Shown here piece after piece: positions 1 to 10,103 of a stretch of 64,000 nt of DNA. Positions within the stretch are counted from its first letter, which is position 1. Each line of letters begins with the position of its first letter. The stretch is from Doryteuthis pealeii (Eukaryota; Mollusca; Cephalopoda; Myopsida; Loliginidae): contig CM042145.1 in assembly GCA_023376005.1 (NCBI GenBank), positions 67,562,660-67,626,659 on the forward strand, given 5' to 3'. A model generated the notes under the pieces. That model searched no databases. It was not told where the DNA came from and was given only the letters and a program-made list of their open reading frames with translations. Both the position numbers and the translations under genes were made by a program.

Positions 1-239
1 ATGGTTCTTTTCGGCTTCCTTTATCTTTTAATTTCATCTGAAAATTTCTCTACATAATGTTCAAAATATCTTATTCATATTTACTGCTAATTTAACTTAA
101 ATGTTGATGAAGGAGACTGTACTGCAAAATGAAAATTTGTTACGAAAATTAAATAATTTCTGCATCATCAGTTTACAGAAACATCTATCAATCAATCTAT
201 CTATCTGATTATTAGTGTCTGTTTATCTGTCTCTCTTCT

Positions 240-1000
240 TCATGTCTCCTGAAGCCATTTTACTGGAACGGATAAAGCTTGCAAGAGTTTTCGTTTAATT
301 TTATCTGGGAGATCAGATTACAATATAATCAATAACCTGTCAATAAGTCCATGCTTTTCTTTGCGTATTTTGACATCGCTTTCAGTAGAGTAGATATTGC
401 TTCCGAGGTACTGGAAATTGACTAACTTTAGAAGCTTGCGATTTCTAATTTAAGGTGGCTTCATCTTGTTTAAAACACACGGAATCTGTTTTATCTGAGT
501 ACACGTACAGGTCAATATTTCTTGCTGCCTCTTCCAGGCAGTGTAGCAACGATTATGCTTGTATTTGTGATAAGCGCTAAATCATCTCCGTACTCTACCT
601 AGGCAGTTGTTTTTGCTGGATATTGTCTCCTTGTCTTTCTTTATTGCGAAATAATTTTCTTTCATTATATCTATATACGTTCGTAGTACGTAATCTAGGC
701 TTATGTTAAATAAAAATGGTGTTTTGTATCACCTTGCAAAACTCCTACTTCACTGGTCGCTGAGAGTACCATTGATTTCGTGTTTTGTAGAACATCATTA
801 TAATGTTAATAGTTTCAGGAGACAATATGATAAAAAACTCTGCTCCCCCTTTCCTGTGCATTGAATCAAATGCTTTGAAGAAATCTACAAATTAAATCTA
901 GCGGTGTTCCTTCGAGATTTTTGAAAGTACAAATAGTCAAAATCTAGGATGTTGTGGATTGGTTTCTGCGAAAACATTTTTTGATTTTTCTAAGAATCTT
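240..1000 (-). pseudogene. LINE reverse-transcriptase relic
   Basis: This is a degenerate reverse-transcriptase domain of a non-LTR retrotransposon. Read on the reverse strand it gives a fingers block (CFRRNQSTTS) near 960-990, then VDFFKAFDSMHRKG near 850-885, which is the RT motif A region carrying a catalytic aspartate. A stretch like LLHCLEEAARNIDLYVYSDKT lies near 490-545 and YLGSNIYSTESDVKIRKEK near 340-400, followed by a DLPDKIKRKLLQA-like segment. The blocks fall in three frames with several stops, so it cannot make protein. The usual YADD catalytic box, expected between the last two groups, is not legible. No endonuclease or tail is visible. The family resembles the RT relic at 6,060-6,702. 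RT origin is firm; the LINE clade is not resolved. Confidence 0.75.
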
Positions 1001-1279
1001 TTGTAGATTCAGTCGGATCTGATTACACTTATTTTTTTTTATTAACTAATGGATTTTGAATAAACGATTACTCCAGTTTTTCTCAATTGCATCAACATTT
1101 TGAGTAACAAGATACCCTCGCTTGGTCTCGAAAACCATTAAAATACTGCATGTAACAAATTTGTGCTTATTTGCTAGAATGTTTTAAAAATTTACAATGG
1201 AAAATAATTAGAAATTTGCTTGTATGCAATGTTTGTACACATCCATCTTGTACACAAAGGATATTGTTACTGTGAAATT

Positions 1280-2330
1280 GTGTGTCAAATTGTGTGCAAG
1301 TAGTTAAGGTACAAATGTATAATTTTTTCTATAGCGTTCAATCTGGGAATAAATTGACTTTATGCTCCAACAATAGACAACCATCATATTTACGTCCCAT
1401 AGGCCTTGATACCATTCTTCCATGAATTTAAAATCTTGGCGGAATCATTCATCTTGTTTATTGCTGAACAAACCAAGGTTTTCCAAGAAGTTAGAAAGAT
1501 GGCTATGCAGAAAAAGGAACTTGGTGCTCATATTGCAATAGAGCGTTTTGTAGCTATCCAATAGTTTCTGGACAATTTCAGTGTAATACCTTGCTCGGAC
1601 ATTTTCAAGAAAGTTATTGACAAGATCTTTGAATGTTAACCATTTGAGTTCTGATATTATCCCGATAAAATGTTCATCTTTGATAATTTGCACGAATCTG
1701 TAGACCTTCAAAAATACCGGCCTTTGATGTTTTCTACTGACAGGTCAGGAAATTATAAAATGAGGTACTTGAAACATTTCCCTTCCGTTGCCAATGCTTT
1801 AATAAATTGCTTCAACAGACTTACTTTTATCTGCTAGATGAGAACATCATTTTCTAATTTCAAATTGCTCATGGAGAATGTTGGGATCAACAGGTTTGAG
1901 ATCATATCTTGGAAGCCAATTACTCTCCACCTAATACTTTTCTAAAGCTCTACTATCCACGTGCAAAGAAAGGAGGTTTATTTGCGTTAAGGACCAAGAA
2001 GGAATCATACCATTTTAAGGTCAACACAGATGATCCAAATGTTTTTGCGATATTGCAACAATTCAATGTATCTCTTTATGTCTGCATATTTTTTCATTAA
2101 GACAAACAGAATGACTAATTCTGACTGTACCAAATAAATTACCCTTGTGGAGGGAGACACACTTAAAGTTCCGTTTTGGGCTATCGACGAACAGTCGCTA
2201 TTCAGTTGAGTTGTAAATTGGAATTCCCAATTCCTCCAGTAAACTCTATATGCCATGGCAATGCATAAACCTACTATCACATCGAAAGTACTGCAGAAAT
2301 TCACTTTCTGTCAATCGAAAGTAGGATACC
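1280..2330 (-). pseudogene. Decayed copy of uncharacterised repeat-encoded protein
   Basis: On the reverse strand, segments in changing frames match, in order, a protein family that recurs in invertebrate genomes and has no assigned function. Near 2,010-2,110 is KKYADIKRYIELLQYRKNIW followed by ICVDLKMV. Near 1,740-1,800 is KQFIKALATEGKCFKYLIL. At 1,445-1,711 an uninterrupted 88-residue stretch includes YCNMSTKFLFLHSHLSNFLE and LGLFSNKQDE. Near 1,380-1,445 is DFKFMEEWYQGLWDVNMM. The order and spacing agree with my memory of the family, whose members share a histidine-rich core (FLHSHLDxF) and an ERFHQD motif. Here the ERFHQD stretch is broken by a stop. Repeated occurrence suggests a mobile-element protein, but I cannot name its catalytic type. 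It is a broken copy, not an active gene. Confidence 0.6.
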
Positions 2331-3070
2331 TCCACTCTATTTTCAAGTAAATTCTTATTTAGTCTTGATGCTAGGAATCCGAAGCCCTTTTTGATTGTCA
2401 AAAAAGTGCCAAATAATTCAACTGATGCTGATCGAATCCCCTATGAGCTAAGTCATCATCAGTTTAACATTTTGAAACCTTATTTATTTCAAATTTCAAA
2501 TTTATTTCAGTATTATCCGGATATTACTTTTCCAAAAGAAGAATAAACATCAAATCCAATGACATTTTGAATGAGATATCGGATTTCTGAAGTACAGTTT
2601 TCAAACTTTCTTGGTTGATCCTATATCTAGTATCAAGAAAGAACGTTTGAATATTTTAATTTCTGACTTTGATATTTGAAATTTAAATCAAGGCACGTGA
2701 ACTGATAAACAAAATATACAATAAAATGACAATGTGTGGACATCTGGAAAACAGTCTAAACGAATTAGTGCATTTTGAAGTCTTGATATGTTTTGAAATA
2801 GAGAATTGTCCAAAATCAGTGTACTAAAATCTAACGCCTTTTTTTTGTTGTTTCCTAAACTGAAAATTAATCAAAAGAGTAAGATTTGAGAACATGGGGG
2901 TGGGGACATTAACAGAAATATACTCTTAGACAGTAAACGATGTTTAATTTTGTTTATTTAAATAATTAATTTATCTAAATGGAGTTTTATATTTTTGTGT
3001 AATTATTTCTTAAGATTTTTCTGTTCTTTTGCACACAATCTTATCGAATGCAAATTATTTTTAAAAAGAT
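2331..3070. other. AT-rich stretch, nothing recognised
   Basis: No coding motif, tRNA-like block or terminal repeat was identified. It probably includes the far 5' part of the decayed reverse-strand copy to its left, but no further family motif could be read. Confidence 0.4.
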
Positions 3071-3073
3071 CTA

Positions 3074-3115
3074 TTTTACCCATAGATGGAACCCTAGAAA
3101 GTACTATCACTCGGG
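3074..3115 (-). repeat. Fragment of the fold-back arm repeat
   Basis: The stretch ACCCATAGATGGAACCCTAG and the following GTACTATCACTCGGGG parallel the segment near 4,569-4,610 (ACCCATAGATGGGACCCTAA, then GGTACTACCACTCCGGG). This looks like a short diverged fragment of the repeat forming the arms at 4,445 and 5,681. Confidence 0.45.
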
Positions 3116-3278
3116 GAGGGGTCTTATCTCTCTGTATTTTAGGACCCGCCGAGAAGTCAAAACAATTAATATTTGAAAGCTGATTTATTGAATTTGTAAA
3201 GTTTTTAAATGCCATCCTTGGCCAGTTGAAAAGGGCTTAAAGTAAGTAAGTCCTGAGTAATGGAATCGTTTGGTAAAC

Positions 3279-3314
3279 GAATAAGTCCTATCCTGCGAAT
3301 AAGTCCTATCCAGC
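3279..3314. repeat. Two-copy tandem repeat, 18-base unit
   Basis: GAATAAGTCCTATCCTGC is followed directly by GAATAAGTCCTATCCAGC. There are only two units, with one mismatch between them. Confidence 0.7.
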
Positions 3315-3925
3315 GTATTGTTAAAGGTCCAGTGATTTAATCCTATGTCCGTCGTCCACGAAAGTCAAAGCAGTTATGAGTAGGTATGACCAGTACAGCC
3401 AATATAAGTATTATATCAGCAGCAGCAGAGTACTGCCAGCGATTGGCCAAGAGTATGATCCCATGGTTATCGCCGAGTCTATAAATAGGAGCGGGCATCT
3501 AGCACGCACCTTATATACCAAATTTCTCAACAGAATTAAGTATTCCTATGTCTAAAAAAAGTTAAACTGTTTATGGTCATAAAAAAAGATTTTGTAAAAT
3601 GTATCAAGGAGGCGCATTTAGTGATAGTGGAAATTGTTTCAAATAGCTTGCGAAAACATTACACTGAACTCCTTACGAATGGAATGAATAAAAAACTAGC
3701 TCTTAATCCCGCTACTTATGAGAACACCCCGTAACAAATTGAAGAAAATGATAAATAGTGTTTGAATCTATTTGTAGCACGCAAGATCAAGGCTTGTAAT
3801 CGATTCGGACACTCCTTAAATGTCTGAACATCTGAGTTTTGTAATGTTTACTTTTGTGATAGCTAAGAGGTCAAACGTGTGTTGTACTCTACTGGGTCGT
3901 ATAAAAATAGCATTCAGCATCTTCC
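3315..3925. other. Unassigned; one TATA-like promoter motif
   Basis: No coding motif is seen. TATAAATAGG at about 3,480 lies ahead of a relatively GC-rich stretch (AGCGGGCATCTAGCACGC), which could be a core promoter from an old LTR or DNA element. I found no convincing TG...CA ends or target-site duplication, so I do not call an LTR. Confidence 0.25.
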
Positions 3926-3989
3926 GTCTGAGGAGCTGATCGAAATCGGCGCTAGTAACCCCTTGATAAGAGCAGGTAATAAATAGCAA

Positions 3990-4029
3990 GAGGTCAGTCG
4001 GTTAACCGGTCAGTCAGACAACTGACCTC
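3990..4029. repeat. Hairpin near the palindrome turn-point
   Basis: GAGGTCAGT and ACTGACCTC form a 9-base perfect stem, enclosing the self-complementary core CGGTTAACCG. The equivalent DNA in copy C (about 43,392-43,431) lies at the turn of the B/C palindrome, so it may have helped a strand fold back. Confidence 0.7.
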
Positions 4030-4207
4030 GTTATCGATTCATGAATGGCCTCTCCCGGTAAAAATCTATATTAGATAAATAAGCAGGCTAAAGAGAAATC
4101 AAATAGAAAATAGAAATACAAAAGGAAAGCAAAAATATGATTAATGCTCACTTCTCTTTATGTGAATCTTCATCTGCGTTAATACTTTACAAATCACTAT
4201 TAGGGCC

Positions 4208-4350
4208 TCACACACACACATACATACACACATACACACACACACACACTATCATAGATATATGTGTGTATGTGTGTAAGTGTGTGTATGTGTTTGTGTG
4301 TGCATATGTGTGTGTGTATGGTTGTGTCTATTTGTGTCTGTGTTTGTGTA
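4208..4350. repeat. CA tract facing GT tract (fold-back microsatellite)
   Basis: An impure CA run (about 4,208-4,248) is followed within some 13 bases by an impure GT run (about 4,262-4,350), so the two can pair as one long hairpin. Copies lie at 43,010-43,150 and 43,617-43,745. Open frames here read as His-Thr or Val-Cys repeats and are not genes. Confidence 0.9.
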
Positions 4351-4444
4351 ATTGGAATATATAGAGATGTGTTTCTTTCTCTGCGTGTGTATCTAGAAAG
4401 AAAGGATAGAAACATAGTCATCGATAGAAAAGAACAACTTTTTT

Positions 4445-4756
4445 GGTTTGGTTTGTTTTGTTTTACGGCATATCAACCTCAGTGGGTCATTTAATGCCGA
4501 TAAAGTTTTGAAATAAATCAATTCTTAATGGATAATACAATTTTTTTATAAATACATTTTTCTATTTAACCCATAGATGGGACCCTAACAGGTACTACCA
4601 CTCCGGGTCAGAGTGGACCAGGGAGCAATGGTGATGAAGGGGTGCTCCACATTCCCCCAAACCTCCAAAACTGGAACCTCACCATCAGATAGAGTTTAAC
4701 GTCATTCCCAGGACATGTAGACCCTCAGTCACCGCCTTCTAGCACCCATATGATAA
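4445..4756 (-). repeat. Left arm of a fold-back repeat pair
   Basis: About 312 bases here are the near-perfect reverse complement of 5,681-5,990. It runs from a TTTGTTTTGTTTTACGGCAT end to CTAGCACCCATATGATAAA. The arms enclose about 925 bases holding a SINE and an ATC-rich tract. The architecture resembles a fold-back element, or two copies of one dispersed repeat inserted head to head; no transposase is visible between them. Confidence 0.85.
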
Positions 4757-4827
4757 AAAGGGTTGGGGCTTGCCATAAGGGCAATAGGGTTGGGAAAACA
4801 ACTTTTTATATTGATATTACGTATGTA

Positions 4828-5120
4828 GGAAGCGCGTGGTGTAATGGTTAAAGTCATGGGAAATGGACTCGTCGCCCCGAGTTCAAATCCTGGACATGCT
4901 AATTGCATTTCACTTAGCGCTAATACCTTTGGTAAAAGTATGAATCCTACTCTCCCTCCAGCTATGGGTAAATAGCAGGGTACACTGGGCTCTTTAACCA
5001 TGGATAGGTAACCAGTCTAGGAGAAGGAAAACTCTGAATTCAAACCTGTTGAACTTTGCTTAAGAAATTGACCTTGTGTCGTATCCTGCTCATGCGGAGG
5101 AGTTGGTAAATATATATATT
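4828..5120 (+). mobile_element. tRNA-derived SINE, full-length, with TSD
   Basis: The head has internal RNA polymerase III promoter-like blocks: box A-like GTGTAATGGTTA near 4,839 and box B-like GAGTTCAAATCC near 4,878. A conserved body follows, with CCCTCCAGCTATGGGTAAAT, GGAGAAGGAAAACTCTGAAT and a GCTTAAGAAATTGACCTTGT region, ending in an AT-rich tail. The 9-base direct repeat ATATTACGT flanks it at 4,814-4,822 and 5,122-5,130. That is the mark of target-primed insertion by LINE machinery supplied in trans. Further copies of the same family lie at 6,700 (reverse), 7,090 and 12,918 (reverse). It has no coding potential. Confidence 0.9.
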
Positions 5121-5478
5121 CATATTACGTTGTTAATCTCAAGCAGTTTCGGTATTTGGTGTATAAAAAAACAGGGTTGAATTCCCATAAATAAGTCCAC
5201 CCTACAAATTTTATAAAAGTTACTTTTCTTCCTAAACAAAGATACCAGGATTATGTTATTTTGGATGGAATATTATTGGGTGACAATTTCAAAATATAAA
5301 TCTTTAGGTAGTATTATAAAATCTATAAAAACAAAGCAACAAAAAAGCCCTATAACAAAAAATAAAATAGCATAAATAAAGTGTGTAGTTACTTTCGAAC
5401 GGCTATATATTTATATTTTAGGCTACTTATTTTAAACGTCTTAGATTTTCGTAAATTTTCGTAAAATAAATAACTTAA

Positions 5479-5575
5479 TCATCATCATCCTCATTATCCT
5501 CATCATCCTCATCCTCATCATCAGGTCCCGATGGCGGTACAGATGACAATCTCTCGCAATTCGTCCCTATCGTTT
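5479..5575. repeat. ATC/CTC-rich simple tract and adjoining repeat
   Basis: Impure ATC/CTC repeats (about 5,479-5,523) adjoin the segment GGTCCCGATGGCGGTACAGA. On the reverse strand that segment stays open for a short run (DELREIVICTAIG) and recurs in B and C. It may be a transposon coding scrap; no family assigned. Confidence 0.4.
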
Positions 5576-5680
5576 ATTGTGTGAGGTCCTCTGTGCAGCA
5601 TCCAAAATCCACATAGAGCTGATCACTCTAGGTATTTGCTGGAAGTCACACACTGGCGTGTCTACTTGCAGGATTCCACA

Positions 5681-5990
5681 TTTATCATATGGGTGCTAGA
5701 AGGCGGTGGCTGCGGGTCTACATGTCCTGGGAATGAGGTTAAACTCTATCTGATGGTGAGGTTCCAGATTTGGAGGTTTGGGGAATGTGGAGCACCCCTT
5801 CATCACCATTGCTCCCTGGTCCACTCTGACCCGGAGTGGTAGTACCTGTTAGGGTCCCATCTATGGGTTAAATAGAAAAATGTATTTATAAAAAAATTGT
5901 ATTATCCATTAAGAATTTATTCATTTCAAAACTTTATCGGCATTAAATGACCCACTGAGGTTGATATGCCGTAAAACAAAACAAACCAAA
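5681..5990 (+). repeat. Right arm of the fold-back repeat pair
   Basis: This is the near-exact reverse complement of 4,445-4,756. It ends in GTTGATATGCCGTAAAACAA followed by A-rich sequence. The same tail type (GTTGACATGCCATAAAA) recurs immediately downstream at 6,018 and as GTTGGCATGCCGTTAAAC at 10,936, suggesting a common retroelement 3' end. A diverged relative lies at 26,157-26,300. Confidence 0.85.
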
Positions 5991-6059
5991 AAAAAATGTC
6001 TTAGGCATAAAATAACCCAACAAGGGTTGACATGCCATAAAATCCAACCAACCAAGAAT

Positions 6060-6702
6060 GAATGAATAAAGGATTCCACAGGAGAACGTCGCTTATGAGT
6101 TCGTCATTACTTCTCCAACAGTGTTCAGTGTGTATTGTTCGTCAGACCCGAATTGTTTGTGTGATAAGGGCCGTACAGTTGAATTTTGTGGGGTATTGTT
6201 TCCTCGATTTTGTTAAGACCACTAACAGCATTCTTGTGCAACTCCAATGTTGGTGCTCCGTAAAATGAAATCAAAATTCTATATGATTGGTAATCTTTCT
6301 ACAGCAGATGAAATCTTCCCTATATGCATTAATATCACTTTCTGTGAATGATATATTACTACCTAGTTATTTGAATTGGGCCGCCTAGGCTTACCATTGA
6401 GTATGAAGATGCTTTCTTCCCTTTTTAAACCCATGAAATCAGTTTTATCGGTGTTCACATAGAGGGCTATGTTTGTTAATGCCTTCTCCAGGCTCCAGCC
6501 ATAATAGTGATTCGTCTTGTGCAGGTGTTTTCAAAAACAGCCAGATCATCTGCGTAGTCCGCATCCTCAATAGTCTCGGCTACTTCCTGTCTTTTTAGGG
6601 TGAAGCGTTTTTCTTTTCTGGGATCCAATGATGTTCGGATGGTGTTGTCGAGGCATATTATAAATATCTATGGTGATAATGTATCTCCATGCATGCAGAG
6701 TT
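6060..6702 (-). pseudogene. LINE reverse-transcriptase fragment
   Basis: Read on the reverse strand from about 6,702 downwards this gives the RT core: HGDTLSPYIFI-like, then a CLDNTIRTSLDP-type segment, an EDADYADDLAVFEN block holding the YADD catalytic box, and NIALYVNTDKTDFMGLKR, followed by a 3' part ending near DVLLWNPLF at about 6,080. The endonuclease and the first RT blocks are absent, and stops and shifts interrupt the rest. Its 5' end abuts the truncated SINE at 6,700-6,903, so one element landed in or beside the other. The better-preserved copy is at 40,598-41,250. The clade is not resolved; it resembles the relic at 240-1,000. Confidence 0.8.
6147..6170. repeat. Half-palindrome: a single arm in copy A
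   Basis: Copy A has CCCGAATTGTTTGTGTGATA followed by AGGG once. Copies B and C carry it as a 47-base palindrome (41,126-41,172 and 45,618-45,662). Either A lost an arm or C gained one by a templated event. Confidence 0.8.
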
Positions 6703-6903
6703 TTCCTTCTCCTAGACCGGTTGGCTAACCAAGGTTAAAGAGCCCAGTCTGCCCTACTATTTACCCATAGCTGGAGGGAGAGTAGGATTCATACCTTTCC
6801 CAAGGGTATTAGCGCTAAGTGAAATGAAATTATCACGTCCAGGATTTGAACTCGGGGCGACGAGTCCATTTCCCATCACTTTAACCAATACACCAAGCGC
6901 ATC
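6700..6903 (-). mobile_element. tRNA-derived SINE, 3'-truncated
   Basis: Same family as 4,828-5,120, inverted. The box B complement GGATTTGAACTC is near 6,842 and the head complement CCAATACACCAAGCGC is near 6,886. The body stops at GGAGAAGGAAAACTC and runs straight into the RT relic on its left, so the usual tail is missing. No target-site duplication was found. Confidence 0.85.
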
Positions 6904-7089
6904 CTGGTACCTGTATATATGTATGTGTATGTGTATGTTTGTGCGTGTCATATTTCATGTACTGTACAATAATAACCTGTTGTTAATGTATAGAAAACCT
7001 TCTTTATGAAAGAAACAATTTCAGCTTTGATTTTTATTTGTAGTCTGTTTGAATCCATAATACTTTTTGCACATATATGCAGTGTTAAT

Positions 7090-7384
7090 GGAGGCGCGTG
7101 GTCTAATGGTTAGAGTCGTAGGAAATGGACTCGTCAACGCGAGTTCAATTCCTGGACGAAGCTGTTGGAATTTCCCATGGCGCTAATACCCTTGGGAAAG
7201 GTATGAATCCAATTCTCCCTCCAGCTATGGGTAAATAGCAGGGCAGACTGGACTCTTTAACCATGGCTAGGTAACCAGTATAGGAGAAGGAAAACTCTGA
7301 ATTCCAACCTGTTAAACTCCGCTTAAGAAATTGACCTTGTGTCGCATCCTGCTCGTGCGGAGGGGTTATTAAATATATATATAT
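7090..7384 (+). mobile_element. tRNA-derived SINE, full-length, with TSD
   Basis: The head GGCGCGTGGTCTAATGGTTA carries a tRNA-like box A, and box B is GAGTTCAATTCC near 7,140. The body matches the SINE at 4,828 through to the tail. The flanks ATATGCAGTGTTAA (7,075-7,088) and ATATGCAGTTTTAA (7,383-7,396) agree at 13 of 14 positions and mark the insertion. The head differs slightly from the 4,828 copy. Confidence 0.9.
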
Positions 7385-7399
7385 ATGCAGTTTTAACGC

Positions 7400-8315
7400 A
7401 CTACTTGCCACAAGTTCACATGTACTTAATTAATTAGATTTTAATACACCTTACTTTTCCGACGCTTAATCACTTCATAAATTCAATAAAGAAACCACAT
7501 TTTTTATGGTTCTGATGAACAGTGGGCCACGTGACAAAATGGCTGACCATAATCTCAGTAAATGGCGCAATTTCAAAGACCTACAGCAAATTAATTACAC
7601 TAGCAGTTGTTAATAGACAAGTGATTTTATCTTTTCTTCTTGATTGATGACATTATTATATGATGGTAGAGAAATGCTATAACCATTCTCCTGGTGTTGA
7701 AATGTTCTTGCTTCGTTACGAAGAATTGTGATCGGTCGTGAGTAAATTGAATTTTTATATTTTTTGTATGTTAAGTATTGAGAGGGGTTAGGTATTGTTG
7801 TAATATTACTCAATTGGTTTTATCTGGTTTTATGTGTAATTTGGAGTTTATTGAGTGGGAAAGGGTTGACAGGGTAATAGGGGTTATCTCCTTTCAATTG
7901 TGTTCACTTTAAACAATTAGATATAGTGTATGGTAGAGGGCGGATACGAAAGAATCAATCATTTTCTTTGTAGAATTCACTAACAAATAAGTATTGCGCC
8001 GTAGTTTTCCTACACCAATCCAATAATCATGGTGGTATATTGAGTACCGGTGGGGGTATTTTGAATAGTGGTAATGATGCTAAGGCCCCGAAACCACGTT
8101 CAATCCCAAGGTCATTATCTGATCAAGGCTCTATCGGAATCCATCCTACACCATACACTATCTGTAATTGACCTTGCCAGAGAATTAAAACAATTTGTGG
8201 AACTTGAGGGTGATAGTAATAGTGAAAGTTGGAGTTTACGCTTTCCGAACGGCCCGTAAGGAATTAAAAACAATGATAAAAAGGCATTGGAAATCAAAAT
8301 CATCCAGTCAACAGC

Positions 8316-8316
<1 letters not shown>
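7400..8316. other. Unassigned; empty site of a solo LTR
   Basis: No coding motif was recognised. At 7,766-7,770 (GTATG) copy A lacks the 196-base solo LTR that copies B and C carry at the matching point, so A is the unoccupied site. Confidence 0.6.
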
Positions 8317-8350
<34 letters not shown>

Positions 8351-8401
8351 TAAACAGACTGAGATAGATAGATAGATAGATAGATAGATATGAACAGACT
8401 G

Positions 8402-8444
<43 letters not shown>

Positions 8445-8615
8445 GAACAGTCTGAGATAGACAGATAGATAGATAGATAGATAGATAGAAACAGTCTGAG
8501 ATAGACAGATAGATAGATAGATATGAACAGACTGAAATAGATAGATAGATAGATAGATAGATATGTACAGACTGATAGATAGATAGATGGATAGATAGAT
8601 AGATATGAACAGACT

Positions 8616-8659
<44 letters not shown>

Positions 8660-8770
8660 TGTACAGACTGATAGATAGATATGAACAGTCTGAGATAGAT
8701 AGATAGATATGAACAGTCTGAGATAGATAGATGGATAGATAGATAGATATGAATAGACTGAGATAGATAG
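8317..8770. repeat. GATA tetranucleotide array with spaced motif
   Basis: GATA repeats are interrupted every 20-60 bases by ATGAACAGACTGA, its partner form AACAGTCTGA, or a TGTACAGACTGA variant. CAGACTG and CAGTCTG are reverse complements, so the inserted motif occurs in both orientations. The array is about 0.45 kb here and about 1.4-1.5 kb in copies B and C. Stop-free frames reading Tyr-Leu-Ser-Ile repeats on the reverse strand are by-products of the tetranucleotide. Confidence 0.97.
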
Positions 8771-10060
8771 AAGAGTCTGTGTGATCTGAAGAAATTTGCT
8801 GTTTCTCAGACACCATAACATGCACTTTTACTTTTCAATAATTGGCTGTTAGAAGATTAGTACATCTACACCAGTATAGCGAGATGGTGAAGATCCTGGG
8901 TTTTGCGAGGACTACTATTAGAAAAGGAGGAAGAAGAAATAAGAGGGAGTAAAGGTTAAAAAAAAAGCGATGGACATAAAACGGTTTGTCGTGAATTGCA
9001 GAATAAACAAAATATCCCATATAAGAAACCGAGGAAGACCCATGAGACGCCATGTTGTTCACAAACCGCAAGGGTAATAGACTGTACCCGTGCCATCCTC
9101 AAAAGGAAAAAAACTAAAAAAACAGGAATACATACACTTGAATCAAGGTAGAATTAATCATTATCATCAAGACCCTACCCTGAATACTTCTGATCTATAT
9201 CCGCAAGCAGGCTTTGTAAATAAGTAACGTTATACAAGTGTTCAGAAGACTGTGTAACACTGTTTAGTTCAACCACATCCCCATGACTAATCGCTAGAAG
9301 ATCATCCCCGTATTTGTTTATCATTGTGGAAAACGCAATAACTTTCAAATAAACATCAGAAATATAAATCGTAGGCTGTGCAAAACGATGAATTCATCAA
9401 TGTCAATATTGATTTTCATCCAACGCAAAAAATAAATAGATAAATAAAAATAGAAAGTAGAATGAAAAGATTCCTAGATAACTAAATCTCCCAGAAACTA
9501 TTCCAAACATGTCCTCTCTTAAAACTTCGACGGTATCTGTACGACGCATAAATAGGCTTAATTTGATCTTTATATTTTCGGGTCATTCAAACTACGTGCT
9601 TGGGACTTGGGAAGTTTTAGTTGATTTTGTTATTTTGCCAAATTCTCGAAACGTTTATTAAAAAAATCTTTCTGAGAGACATCATACATTTCATGTGCAT
9701 TTTCCTCACTTCATTCAGATTTTACCTCGAATAAAGTCAGGCTAAGTCTCTTATCTATGCGTTTCACAATTTCATTAATCTACAAAAGAAATTCGTGTGT
9801 TTCAGACAATAGACAATTATTAACTTGCTAATAATAGAATAAGATTTTCCGATAAAAAAAAAATCATCAGAAAACTTGTATTTCAATCTTACCCGATGAA
9901 AAACCTTAGCTTAGTACAGTGGAACACGACATGAAAATTAAAAATAGGTACAAAGAAAGAGTGACAACAGTTTTCAAAATAAGGGCAGCACAACGATCCC
10001 TATAGGAATTAGTAGCTTCTGAGTAAGCACACACTCACCCGATAGCACCGATGAGTGTTA
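8771..10060. other. Unassigned intergenic DNA
   Basis: It contains a 78-codon open frame on the reverse strand (8,835-9,071), kept in copy C with one substitution. That frame is Phe/Leu-rich, lacks any known motif and is broken in B; low divergence between copies explains its survival. No other signal was recognised. A TAA-repeat run starts at about 10,066. Confidence 0.5.
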
Positions 10061-10063
10061 TTA

Positions 10064-10094
<31 letters not shown>

Positions 10095-10103
10095 GTAAAT
10101 GTA

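Noticed and set aside
3319..3736. LTR between TGTTAAAGG and CCCGTAACA around the TATA-like motif
   Set aside because: Only five bases of end symmetry, no target-site duplication and no second copy in the window.
4137..4494. His-Thr and Val-Cys frames over CA/GT tracts (also 42,908-43,171, 43,548-43,745)
   Set aside because: Microsatellite translation only.
4828..4900. tRNA gene at the SINE head
   Set aside because: Box A and B are present but the acceptor and anticodon arms do not fold as a complete tRNA, and the same head repeats with a SINE body and tail.
4729..5001. 90-codon frame with VKEPSVPCYLPIAGG-type sequence (also 6,757, 7,145, 42,326, 46,147)
   Set aside because: It is the antisense translation of the SINE body, recurring only where the SINE does.
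8317..8770. CRISPR-like array (repeat, spacer, repeat)
   Set aside because: The 'spacers' are variable-length GATA runs and the genome is eukaryotic.
8835..9071. 78-codon hydrophobic frame, identical but for one residue at 49,486-49,722
   Set aside because: Conservation reflects the recent duplication; no domain, no neighbours, Phe/Leu content expected of T-rich DNA, and it is broken in copy B.
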